From VFMC01 sp963791635 (lineage in GTDB: Bacteria; Actinomycetota; Acidimicrobiia; Acidimicrobiales; Ilumatobacteraceae): 64,000 nt of DNA. Position 1 is the stretch's first letter, and every line of letters begins with the position of its first letter. The notes below the pieces were generated by a model that was not told the origin of the DNA, did no database searches, and worked only from the letters and a program-made list of their open reading frames with translations. The position numbers and the translations under genes were made by a program. This document shows positions 48,739 through 56,981 of this stretch, piece after piece. Location: assembly GCA_963791635.1 (NCBI GenBank), contig CAWBTC010000005.1, positions 186,001-250,000 of the forward strand, written 5' to 3'.

Positions 48739-50238
48739 ATGCGATGCGGTGTTTGGGTGGCGATGTGGGTGGTTCTCGTGATCGGCCAGCTCACCGCATC
48801 GCTGTTGCCGGGGGACGATCCGTTGTGGGAGAGCCCCCTCGCCCTCTTCCTCCTGGTGGTGGTCGCCGCGTCGGCCTGTGCCGTCGCAGCTGCCGTGGTG
48901 ATCGTGATCGCCTGGCGCGATGACACTGCGGAGCTCGGACTCCTCGGCGCGTTCACGATGGCCGTGTCGGTCCTGCCGCTGGTTCACGGCATCACCACGC
49001 CCGGCATCTGGTACGGGCCGAACCAGGCAACGATGTCGTCGGTGTTCTGGGCGCTTCCGATCGCATCGATCGCGGTGGTGCCGTTGATTGCGCCTCGTGC
49101 GCGCCTGGCGCGTCGTGCCACGCAGCGGTGGCGGCTGCTGGTCACCGCCCACCTTGCGGTCGTCGGCGTCGCGAGCTCCGGGTTGCTCGTGTCGCCGTCG
49201 TTGCTGCCCGTCTGGCCGATGAGCAGCCCCACCGCGATCGCGGTGGCGGTCGCTGCGATGTCGGTCTGCATCGCATTGTCCTTCCGCCAGCTCCGGCTGT
49301 CGATCATCGCCGGCTCGTCACGCTCGTTCGCAGTGTCGGTCGGCTTTGCATTCGTCGGTGTGTCGAGTCTCGTCTGGGTCGGGCGTGCGCCGTTCACCGC
49401 TGGCTTCTGGTTGGCGCACGCGCTCGACATCCTCGGTGTGCTCCTGGTGACCATCGGCGCCATCGTGTCGCTGCGTCAGAGGGCTGATCTGCGCGATGTT
49501 CTCCGCCCGCTCACCGTGCACACTCCACTGGCCGCGTTCGAGCTCGGCCTCGACCCACTCGTACATCGATTCGTCGCCTCGCTGGAGACCAAGGATCCGG
49601 TGACGCGGGATCATGTGGTGCGTTCGGCCGAGCTGGCGATGGCTGTTGGTGATCGACTCGGCGTCGCTGCTCGTGACATGCAGTTGCTCGGCCTGGGTGC
49701 GCTGCTGCACGACCTCGGCAAGCTCACCATTCCCGACGCGATCCTGAACAAACCCGACCGTCTCGACCCCGACGAGTTCACCATTGTGCAGGGACACGCC
49801 GCTGCGGGCGAGCGCCTCGTACGCGAGTCGATCGTGCTCGCGCCGATCGGTCCGATCGTGCGAGGCCACCACGAGCGGCTGGACGGACGAGGATATCCGG
49901 ACGGCCTCATCGGGGAAGCCATCCCGCGGCTGGCTCGGATCGTCAGCGTGTGCGACGCATTCGATGCCATGGCCCGGACTCGGCAGTACCGCGAGGGAAT
50001 GGGGGCGGCGCGGGCCATTGCGATCCTGCGTGAGCATGCCGGCTCACAGTGGGATCCACACGTGGTGGAGGCCCTCGTCCACGTCGTGGATCGTGAGCTG
50101 GCCGAAGTCGGCCGTCTCGCTCAGGTCGGTCGTGTGGTCGTGAGCGAGGCCGTTCACTCCTCCCGACCGGTGACGTGCGGGTGCGAGGACGCGTTGCCCG
50201 CCGAAGCGCAGCTCGCACTCGCAACCGCGCTCGACTGA
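48739..50238 (+). CDS. Membrane HD-GYP domain protein (cyclic-di-GMP phosphodiesterase)
   Basis: About 499 residues. Seven to eight membrane helices (residues 1-260) form a MASE-like sensor. The HD-GYP domain follows (about 285-460), with LLHDLGKLTIPD (HD) and HHERLDGRGYPDGL (GYP) intact, so hydrolysis of cyclic di-GMP is likely. The helical region has no recognised ligand signature. A TTG at 48688 opens a longer frame; ATG 48739 (MRCGVWVAM) fits the first helix better, but neither has a strong ribosome binding site. It is the only cyclic-di-GMP protein in the window. Confidence 0.85.
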   Translation: MRCGVWVAMWVVLVIGQLTASLLPGDDPLWESPLALFLLVVVAASACAVAAAVVIVIAWRDDTAELGLLGAFTMAVSVLPLVHGITTPGIWYGPNQATMSSVFWALPIASIAVVPLIAPRARLARRATQRWRLLVTAHLAVVGVASSGLLVSPSLLPVWPMSSPTAIAVAVAAMSVCIALSFRQLRLSIIAGSSRSFAVSVGFAFVGVSSLVWVGRAPFTAGFWLAHALDILGVLLVTIGAIVSLRQRADLRDVLRPLTVHTPLAAFELGLDPLVHRFVASLETKDPVTRDHVVRSAELAMAVGDRLGVAARDMQLLGLGALLHDLGKLTIPDAILNKPDRLDPDEFTIVQGHAAAGERLVRESIVLAPIGPIVRGHHERLDGRGYPDGLIGEAIPRLARIVSVCDAFDAMARTRQYREGMGAARAIAILREHAGSQWDPHVVEALVHVVDRELAEVGRLAQVGRVVVSEAVHSSRPVTCGCEDALPAEAQLALATALD

Positions 50239-50357
50239 GCACCCGAAGCACCCGACGCACCCCGAGGCACCCGCCGTCGTCGGCGCATCATGCCCAAAGG
50301 TTGGCGAGGCGTGCTCGCCGAGGAGTCGACCTGTCCCGCCCGGACCGGATGTGGTGG

Positions 50358-50846
50358 CTACCAACGCCAGCGGGTGGCGCGGCGGGAGAACTCCTCTTCG
50401 CGCTCGATGATCCCGAAAGCCCGGTCGGGTGTGAACTCGACGATCGTGTGGCCTCGGAGAAACCCGTCCATCTCGGCATGCACGCTCGGGTCGGGCCAGT
50501 ACTTGGAGAGATATGCCGCGATCATCTGAGCGATCGCCTCGCCGTCGACGGTGAGGTCGGCGATGCGAGCGCTGCCTTCCACCGAGATGCACTCGACCGT
50601 GTCGTCGACGGTGACGACGCACTGCGGGTTCGCGGCGAGGTTGCGAGCCTTACGTGCGTTGGGCGAGCAGGAGAACCAGAACCGGTCGGTCTCGGCCAGC
50701 CAGACGCCCCACACAGGCATCGAATGGGGCCGTCCTGACGACGAGGCGGTCACCACCCAGTAGTTCTTGTTGGCGACCAGTCGTTGCTGCGCCCAACTCC
50801 AGGGAAGGGCGTCCGCGGGGTCGGCGGGCACCCCGTAGTCCGACAT
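50358..50846 (-). CDS. Pyridoxamine 5'-phosphate oxidase-family flavin/F420-binding protein
   Basis: A 162-residue split-barrel protein. It has VTASSSGRPHSMPVWGVWL and FWFSCSPNARKARNLAANP, typical of the actinobacterial PPOX-like F420- or FMN-dependent reductases/oxidases. Its end WPDPSVHAEMDG... suits the 'TIGR-type' PPOX class. Start ATG 50846. It is divergent from the cyclic-nucleotide-domain gene. Confidence 0.8.
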   Translation of the reverse strand: MSDYGVPADPADALPWSWAQQRLVANKNYWVVTASSSGRPHSMPVWGVWLAETDRFWFSCSPNARKARNLAANPQCVVTVDDTVECISVEGSARIADLTVDGEAIAQMIAAYLSKYWPDPSVHAEMDGFLRGHTIVEFTPDRAFGIIEREEEFSRRATRWRW

Positions 50847-51006
50847 CGATGGGCGTTCGACGATCGGCACGACCCAACAATACCGGAGGTCGTTTGCGCC
50901 GGACCAGGGCGGTCTCGAGAACGGAGGCCACGTGGGGAGCGACCCACGCCGGAGTGAGGTCGGTTCGCCGTCCGCCATCACTGAGTGGCAGCTACGATCG
51001 CCGTTC

Positions 51007-51498
51007 GTGGTCGCTGTCCTGGAGCTCACCGAAGGTCTGCCCGAGGTGGCGTACTCCGTCGGTGACATCGTGATCGAAGAGGGCTCCCGTACGGGTTCCA
51101 TCTGGATCATGGTGTCGGGATCGGTGAACGTGCGCCGAGGGACGGAACCGATCAGCACGATCTCACGGCCCGGCTCGGTGTTCGGTGAGGTCTCGTTGCT
51201 GCTCGACCAGCCTCATGGCGCCACCGTCGAAGCGGCCGAGCCCACCCGGATGCGGTTGGCGGTCGATGGCCACGAGTTGTTCGACCGGCACCCGGTGTTC
51301 TCTCGCAGTGTGGCGACCGATCTGGCTCGTCGTCTCGACTCGCTGACGATCTACCTTGCGGATGTCAAGCAGCAGTACGGAGCAGCACCCGGCATCGCAA
51401 TGGTGTCCGGTGTGCTCGAGCAACTGGCGCAGCGGCCGGCGTCGTCGGTGCCGTCCACGAGGCCTGTCTCGGCACGCGATCCCGACCCTGAGTACTGA
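51007..51498 (+). CDS. Stand-alone cyclic nucleotide-binding domain protein
   Basis: A 163-residue Crp-like CNB domain without a DNA-binding domain. The fold landmarks are VGDIVIEEGSRTGSIWIMVSG and FGEVSLLL. In the phosphate-binding cassette the usual R in PRxA is lost (QPHGATV), so cAMP binding is doubtful. I set the GTG start at 51007 (M/VVAVLEL), since related proteins begin with VLELTE; a longer GTG start at 50932 is possible. It may act by protein-protein contact. Confidence 0.7.
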   Translation: MVAVLELTEGLPEVAYSVGDIVIEEGSRTGSIWIMVSGSVNVRRGTEPISTISRPGSVFGEVSLLLDQPHGATVEAAEPTRMRLAVDGHELFDRHPVFSRSVATDLARRLDSLTIYLADVKQQYGAAPGIAMVSGVLEQLAQRPASSVPSTRPVSARDPDPEY

Positions 51499-51558
51499 CG
51501 GGTCCGCTCGCCGGTCGAGAGCGGCGAACGCGCCGGCATGCCCGCGCATGCGAGCGAT

Positions 51559-52308
51559 TCAGAACAGGCTGCGGGCCGGCCGTGTCGGCGACGTGAGATC
51601 GGCGTGCTCGATGCCCATCATCGACAGCCAGGTTGCGGTGTGGTCGTCGAGGTCGATCTCGATCCGGGTGGGCAACGGGCCGCGCTGGTTGCCGGGGTTG
51701 AACACCCACGTCCGCCCGACACGATCGACCCAGGATCCGTCGGGTTTGAACGGGGGGCCGTGCACATGTCCGCTCAGCACCATGTCGGGATGGTGCTCGC
51801 CGATCCATCCTGACAGGTCGGCATCGCCGTAGGAGCGGCTGCCGGTCCACGACGTCGGGGAGTCGATGGGCGGCCAGTGGTACACCCAGATCCAACGGGC
51901 CGGCCTTCTGGCGGCATCGGCAGCGAGTTGGTGTGCCACGGCCTCGCGCCCGACCGGCCCGTCCCACCAGGGGCAGATGGTGAACAGCGTGTCGTCGATC
52001 ATCCATGACTCGCCATCGGTGGGCACGCCCATCGCACGCACCTGCTCGAGCCAGAGAGGTGCGTTCTCGCCGTGGTGATCGGGACCGGTGAGATCGTGGT
52101 TCCCGGAACTGATGAGCACCTGCGCTCGCTCCCGCAACAACTCGACGTAGCGGCAGATCACGATCGACTGCGTCTCCAACGGCACATGGGAGCTGATGTC
52201 GAGGTGGTCTCCGGCCAGAACCACGATGTCGACATGCGCCGCCGCATCGACGACCCAGTCGAACTGAGGCAGCGCGTAGTGCAGGTCGGACACCAAGAGG
52301 ATTCTCAT
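51559..52308 (-). CDS. Calcineurin-like metallophosphoesterase
   Basis: A 249-residue metallophosphoesterase with all metal motifs: VSDLHYA, LAGDHLD, SSGNHD, WVYHWPP and SGHVHGP. It is shorter than the protein at 38391 and of a different branch. Substrate is unknown; phosphodiesterase activity on nucleotides is typical for the fold. It is followed after 75 bases by the MFS/CNB fusion on the same strand order. Confidence 0.85.
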   Translation of the reverse strand: MRILLVSDLHYALPQFDWVVDAAAHVDIVVLAGDHLDISSHVPLETQSIVICRYVELLRERAQVLISSGNHDLTGPDHHGENAPLWLEQVRAMGVPTDGESWMIDDTLFTICPWWDGPVGREAVAHQLAADAARRPARWIWVYHWPPIDSPTSWTGSRSYGDADLSGWIGEHHPDMVLSGHVHGPPFKPDGSWVDRVGRTWVFNPGNQRGPLPTRIEIDLDDHTATWLSMMGIEHADLTSPTRPARSLF

Positions 52309-52383
52309 GATGCCCCTTCTGGTCGCGGGCTCGACATGGCGATTGGACCGAGCTGAATCACCTGAGTGCCCCGATCCGAAGGA

Positions 52384-54075
52384 TCATCGCGGAAGGTCGC
52401 CGAGGTCGAGCGTGCCCACGTGGGCGAGTGCAACGGCATGTGATCTGTCATGGCCGGTGACGGCCACGAGGAACGGGTCGCGATGGATGCCGAGGAGCAC
52501 GCCGTTCCCGCGTGCCGACACACTGGCCGTGCGTGGCACGTCCGACAGCAGCGCCACCTCGCCGAAGAACTCTCCGCTCCGTGCGGTTCGGACGAATCTC
52601 CCATTCATCACCACGTCGAACTCGCCCTCGGAGACGGCGTAGAACGCATCGCCGCGCTCGCCCTGGATGATCACCTTCTGGCCGTCGTCGACCACGACAC
52701 GCTCGGCCGATCGGGCGACGGCTTCCAGCGAGGCCGGTGGCAAGTGGGCGAACATCGGGAGTGCAGCCAGGAGGGTCATCTCTACGACCGGCACGTCGGC
52801 ATGCGCATCGGCGCTTCGCAGCGACCGAGCTCCAGCGACGGCCATCGCTGTGAGCGTGACGCCGACACCGATCAGCGCGACGTCGAGACCTCCCAGTGCG
52901 AGCAGGGCCTGCGCGAGTGCGGAACCGGCGAGCTGCGCTGCCCCCGACACGAGACCGAGCAGTGAGAACAACGGCCCGAGCTGGCGGGGATCGGTGGAAC
53001 GCTGCAGCAGCATGCGGCTGAGGTTGTCCATCAGCGACAGACACACGCCCATCATTGGCAGTGCGATCACCACGACCGGTGTCTCGGTGCGGAGGCCGAG
53101 GGTGATGCACAGCACCGCGGATGCGACGAGAGCGGCCACGAGAGCGGGGCGGAGATGTGCACGGCGCACGATGAGGGTCGTCACGAGCGCGCTGCAGAGC
53201 GCGCCGGTGCCCACGAGCGCGGTCAGCACGCCAGGCCCCTGGTCGCCGAGATCGAGTGCACGCAACGCCATGATCACGAGCAAGACGTCGAACGCACCGA
53301 CCACGACGTTGCGGGCCGAAGCGATACCGAGCACTCCGATGCTCCACGGTCGCCGGCGGACCTCTGCCACGGCCAGTCGCATCACCCGTCGCTGAGGTGC
53401 TGCTCCATCGGCCGTGCGCGTGAGCGCGAGCGGCGCAGGGTTCCAGGCCGTTGCCGCGAAGGCGATCATTGCGCCAATCGCACAGGCAGCGAACACCGCC
53501 CCAGCGCCGCCGAGACCGGCAAGTGCCGCGGCGACGAGCGGGCCCACGAGCGCGCTCGAGCTGTCACATGCCGAGACCCAGAGGTTGCCGTTCACCAGTT
53601 CGCGGGTGGTGCGCACCACGGCTGGCATCAGTACGGCGCCGGTGGGGCGCAGGGTGTTCATCGCCCCGAGGCCGACGACGACGCATGAGGCGACGATGGG
53701 TGTGGGGGCCGACGAAGCAGCCGCGACGGCTGCCCCTGCATAGCCGATCGTCTGCATCGCGAAGCCAGCCAGTCGCACGCGGTGAGCGCGGTGTCGTGCC
53801 GTCAACGTCGCTGCCAACGGTGCACACACGAGCGGTGGAGCGAGGACTGCGAGCGACACGAACCCCACCGCCGAGGAACCACCCCACTCATAGGCGTGGA
53901 CGAGGACGCCGACCACGGCGGCCCATTCGCCGATGACGGTGAAGAGGTGCGCGACGACGAATCGATGCAGCCGTGGATCTCTCAACTTGGCACCCGCTCC
54001 CGACGACGCTCTGTGTTCCCGATTGGACGGGACATGGATACCACAGGTAGGCGAGCACGCTCTCCCGTCGAGCAC
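52384..54075 (-). CDS. MFS transporter fused to a cyclic nucleotide-binding domain
   Basis: About 563 residues. Twelve membrane helices of the MFS type (about 30-400) are followed by a CNB domain (about 430-545). Its cassette reads FGEVALLSDVPRTASV with the PRTA arginine intact, so cAMP or cGMP binding is likely, and would gate or regulate transport. Such fusions exist in actinobacteria without known substrate. No ATG fits the N-terminus: GTG 54075 and TTG 53985 are the candidates. It is divergent from the GHMP kinase gene. Confidence 0.8.
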   Translation of the reverse strand: MLDGRACSPTCGIHVPSNREHRASSGAGAKLRDPRLHRFVVAHLFTVIGEWAAVVGVLVHAYEWGGSSAVGFVSLAVLAPPLVCAPLAATLTARHRAHRVRLAGFAMQTIGYAGAAVAAASSAPTPIVASCVVVGLGAMNTLRPTGAVLMPAVVRTTRELVNGNLWVSACDSSSALVGPLVAAALAGLGGAGAVFAACAIGAMIAFAATAWNPAPLALTRTADGAAPQRRVMRLAVAEVRRRPWSIGVLGIASARNVVVGAFDVLLVIMALRALDLGDQGPGVLTALVGTGALCSALVTTLIVRRAHLRPALVAALVASAVLCITLGLRTETPVVVIALPMMGVCLSLMDNLSRMLLQRSTDPRQLGPLFSLLGLVSGAAQLAGSALAQALLALGGLDVALIGVGVTLTAMAVAGARSLRSADAHADVPVVEMTLLAALPMFAHLPPASLEAVARSAERVVVDDGQKVIIQGERGDAFYAVSEGEFDVVMNGRFVRTARSGEFFGEVALLSDVPRTASVSARGNGVLLGIHRDPFLVAVTGHDRSHAVALAHVGTLDLGDLPR

Positions 54076-54129
54076 GCCGTACGCTGCATTCGTGGCAGTT
54101 GTGCTCCTTGTCCGTCCCTCGACTCGGGC

Positions 54130-55167
54130 GTGAGCGCCGTCGCAGTCCCACCCCTCGTCTCCGCTGGGATCGCTCCTGGCATCACCCGGGTCGTTCCGGC
54201 GCGGGTCGGCTTGGTGGGCAATCCGTCGGACGGCTACGCAGGCGCGGTGTTGGCGACCGTGGTGCTCGGCCTCGCAGCCACCGTGTCGGCGGTGTCTGCG
54301 CACGACCTGTCGTTCGAGGGAGCCGGAGTCGCTGCACGCTGGCCGTCGGTGCCGGCCTGGCTCGAACACGTGCAGCACTCGGGTCACGGCGACGAGCAGC
54401 GGATCATCAGCGCGTCCCTGTGGTCCCTCGTGGATCAGCTTCGCCTGCAGGGCGTCGCCATCGATGGCTTGTCCGGGCTCGCGTTGGGTTGGGAGACGAC
54501 GGTGCCCCGGTCGGTTGGCCTCGCGGGTTCGAGCGCGCTTGCCGTGGCGGTGATCGACGCCGCAGCAGCTGCGTGGGGCGTGACGCTCGACCGACGGGTG
54601 GCGGCAGCCTTGGCACTCATGGCCGAGCGGGACGTGTTGGGGATCTCTGCGGGTTGGCAGGATCGGATCGTCCAGGCGTACGGGCGTACCGTGCTCGTCG
54701 ATGCAGCCCGGATGGACGAGGTCGACGGGCTGGCGGTGCCGGCCGTGGCGACACCGAACTTGCCGTCCGGGGCGAGGCTCGAGCTGCTCACCGCGTGGGT
54801 GGAGGGATCAGCCGCATCGTCGGACGACTATCACGCTCCACTGCAGCGCCATGCGGCGAACCTCGCCACTCCGATGGCCGAACTGGCAGTGCTCGCACGC
54901 GGAGCTGCTGCGGCGGTCGAACGAGGCGATGTGGTTTCAGTGGCAGCGGCGATGGACGAGGCGTGGCTGACACGTCAAGCATGCGCGCCTTTGCGAGCCG
55001 ATCACGCCGCGCTCGTGGAGCTCGTCCGCTCGTCGGGCATGCACGCGACCACTCCTGGATCGGGTGGAGCTGTGGTCGCTGTGTGTCTCGACGAGGACGT
55101 CACCAGCCGGGCGATCGAGGTGTTGCGTGCGGCCGGCTGCCGGTTCGTGCGCTTCGAGTTGACGTGA
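54130..55167 (+). CDS. GHMP-family kinase, glucuronokinase-like
   Basis: A 345-residue GHMP kinase that phosphorylates a small molecule with ATP. Motif 1 is PARVGLVGNPSDGY, motif 2 is PRSVGLAGSSALAVA (ATP loop) and motif 3 is TPGSGGAVVAV. The VGNPSD opening resembles glucuronokinase and related sugar kinases. GTG 54130 begins MSAVAV; no clear ribosome binding site. Its partner pathway is not encoded nearby, so the sugar is uncertain. Confidence 0.8.
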   Translation: MSAVAVPPLVSAGIAPGITRVVPARVGLVGNPSDGYAGAVLATVVLGLAATVSAVSAHDLSFEGAGVAARWPSVPAWLEHVQHSGHGDEQRIISASLWSLVDQLRLQGVAIDGLSGLALGWETTVPRSVGLAGSSALAVAVIDAAAAAWGVTLDRRVAAALALMAERDVLGISAGWQDRIVQAYGRTVLVDAARMDEVDGLAVPAVATPNLPSGARLELLTAWVEGSAASSDDYHAPLQRHAANLATPMAELAVLARGAAAAVERGDVVSVAAAMDEAWLTRQACAPLRADHAALVELVRSSGMHATTPGSGGAVVAVCLDEDVTSRAIEVLRAAGCRFVRFELT

Positions 55168-55229
55168 CATCTTGCTGATCGGGCGGACCGGCCGTGTCTG
55201 CCTCGGCGAGGTGGCTGCAGCGGTGGTGA

Positions 55230-55886
55230 TCAACGCGACGTCGGTGACGCCGAGGCGTGGCCGGCCGTGGCAGCGACCACGCCGAGGCCGACGAACAGTC
55301 CCCCTGACACCCAGCGACGCACGAACGGCAGTGTGCGACCGCGGAGCAACAGGCTGCGCAGGCTGCTCGCCACCAACGAGTAGGTGCCGTTGAAGATCGT
55401 CGCGAGGATCACGAACACGGTCCCCAGCACGAGCGACTGCGTGAAGGCGCTGCCGTCGTCGGTGTGGATGAACTGCGGGAAGATCGAGAGGAAGAAGAGC
55501 GCGGTCTTCGGGTTCAACGCATTGACGATGACGCCTTGGCGGAATGCTCGGCGCATGCTGACGCCCGGTTGGTCGGGGTCGATCGGCTCGGGCGGGTGCA
55601 TGAGCGTACGGATCCCGGTGACGATCAGGTAGATCGCTCCTGCCCACTTGACGACGTTGAATGCGGAGGCCGATGTGGCGATCACGGCGCTCAGGCCGGC
55701 GGCGGCGGCTGTCACCTGGATCGCATCGCCGACCTCGAGTCCGGCCACCGCTGCGAGGCCGACCTCGCGACCGTCGCTGACGGAGCGGTTGAGGATGTAG
55801 AGGATCGCCGGCCCGGGGATGAGCAGCAGGGCCACGGTGGCGGCTGAGAAGGCGGCGATGGTGGACCAATCGGGCACGACGGCCAT
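55230..55886 (-). CDS. LysE/RhtB-family exporter
   Basis: A 218-residue protein with six membrane helices. The family signature LLLIPGPAILYILNRSVSDG, with its P-G-P core, and a second PKTALFFLSIFPQF are present. These proteins export amino acids or their derivatives. ATG 55886 gives the normal N-terminus. It is divergent from uppP and convergent with the GHMP kinase gene. The specific solute cannot be told. Confidence 0.9.
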   Translation of the reverse strand: MAVVPDWSTIAAFSAATVALLLIPGPAILYILNRSVSDGREVGLAAVAGLEVGDAIQVTAAAAGLSAVIATSASAFNVVKWAGAIYLIVTGIRTLMHPPEPIDPDQPGVSMRRAFRQGVIVNALNPKTALFFLSIFPQFIHTDDGSAFTQSLVLGTVFVILATIFNGTYSLVASSLRSLLLRGRTLPFVRRWVSGGLFVGLGVVAATAGHASASPTSR

Positions 55887-56017
55887 GGTACGAGGAGATG
55901 TCCGTCGAGGGCGGGTCCGTTTCCACGGGGTCGGGTCTCCGGGATCAGATGGGCCGGTCGACCCTGTTCGCCGAGGTGACAGGCCGATCATGGTGTCGGC
56001 CCGTACAGTCACCCGCC

Positions 56018-56911
56018 ATGAAACGTTCGGTGGTCGTCATGGGCTCTGCCGCGCTCATCGTGGCGATCGTCGTGCTGGCCGTCACTGCCGACGCCGGCCC
56101 ACTCACGCCGTTGAAGGCGATCATCCTCGGCGCCGTGGAAGGGATCACCGAGTTCCTGCCGATCTCGTCGACCGGGCACCTGCTGGTGACGCAGCGCCTG
56201 ATCGACCTGGGCACCGGCGACGGCAAAGCCGCCGCCGACACCTATGCGATCGCGATCCAGATCGGGGCGATCATGGCCGTGGTGGCGGTCTCGTACCGGC
56301 GGCTCGTGCAGATGGCACACGGCGTGGTGGGTCGGGACGAGGTCGGCCGGGACCTGCTGGTGCGCCTGATCCTCGCCTTCGTGCCTGCTGCTGCAGTGGG
56401 TCTGGTGCTCGGCGACAAGATCAAAGAAGAGCTGTTCGGACCGTGGCCGATCGTTGCCGCGTGGCTGGTCGGTGGTGTGTTCCTGCTCCGATGGCGGCCC
56501 GGGACCGGAGTCGACGCGCTCGAGCAATTGACGATCCGGAACGCAGCGGTCATCGGCTGCGCCCAGATCCTCGCCCTCTGGCCGGGCACGAGCCGCAGCC
56601 TGGTGACGATGATCGCTGCGCTGGCGATCGGCCTCAGCATGTCCGCCGCGGTCGAGTTCAGCTTCTTGCTGGGGCTGGCCACGTTGTCGGCTGCGACGGT
56701 GCTCGATCTCGCCAAGGACGGCAACACGCTGCTCGATCTCTACGGCTGGCAGACACCCCTGCTCGGCACGCTGGTCGCGTTCGTGACGGCGTTGCTCGCG
56801 GTGCGATGGTTCGTCGCCTATCTGCGCACCCGGCCGCTGACGATCTTCGGCTGGTACCGCATCGGCATCGCTGCGGTCACGATGCTGCTGCTCGCGATCG
56901 GCACCATCTGA
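56018..56911 (+). CDS. uppP: Undecaprenyl-diphosphatase (UppP/BacA)
   Basis: A 297-residue membrane enzyme that removes a phosphate from undecaprenyl pyrophosphate, recycling the cell-wall lipid carrier; it also gives bacitracin resistance. The catalytic blocks are EGITEFLPISSTGHLL (Glu-rich region, PISSTGH) and ALWPGTSRSLVTM (PGTSRS). About eight helices are present, with normal length. Start ATG 56018. A 9-bp repeat tract follows its stop. Confidence 0.95.
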   Translation: MKRSVVVMGSAALIVAIVVLAVTADAGPLTPLKAIILGAVEGITEFLPISSTGHLLVTQRLIDLGTGDGKAAADTYAIAIQIGAIMAVVAVSYRRLVQMAHGVVGRDEVGRDLLVRLILAFVPAAAVGLVLGDKIKEELFGPWPIVAAWLVGGVFLLRWRPGTGVDALEQLTIRNAAVIGCAQILALWPGTSRSLVTMIAALAIGLSMSAAVEFSFLLGLATLSAATVLDLAKDGNTLLDLYGWQTPLLGTLVAFVTALLAVRWFVAYLRTRPLTIFGWYRIGIAAVTMLLLAIGTI

Positions 56912-56958
56912 CCATCGGCACCATCGGCACCATCGGCACCATCTGACCATCTGACCAT
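56897..56958. repeat. 9-bp tandem repeats at and after the uppP stop
   Basis: ATCGGCACC appears four times (56897, 56914, 56923, 56932), mixed with ATCTGACC, starting inside the last codons of uppP (IGTI) and continuing past the stop. One copy spans the stop region, so slippage there could change the C-terminus. Confidence 0.8.
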
Positions 56959-56981
56959 CACCGTCGGCCGTGCCCTCGGGA

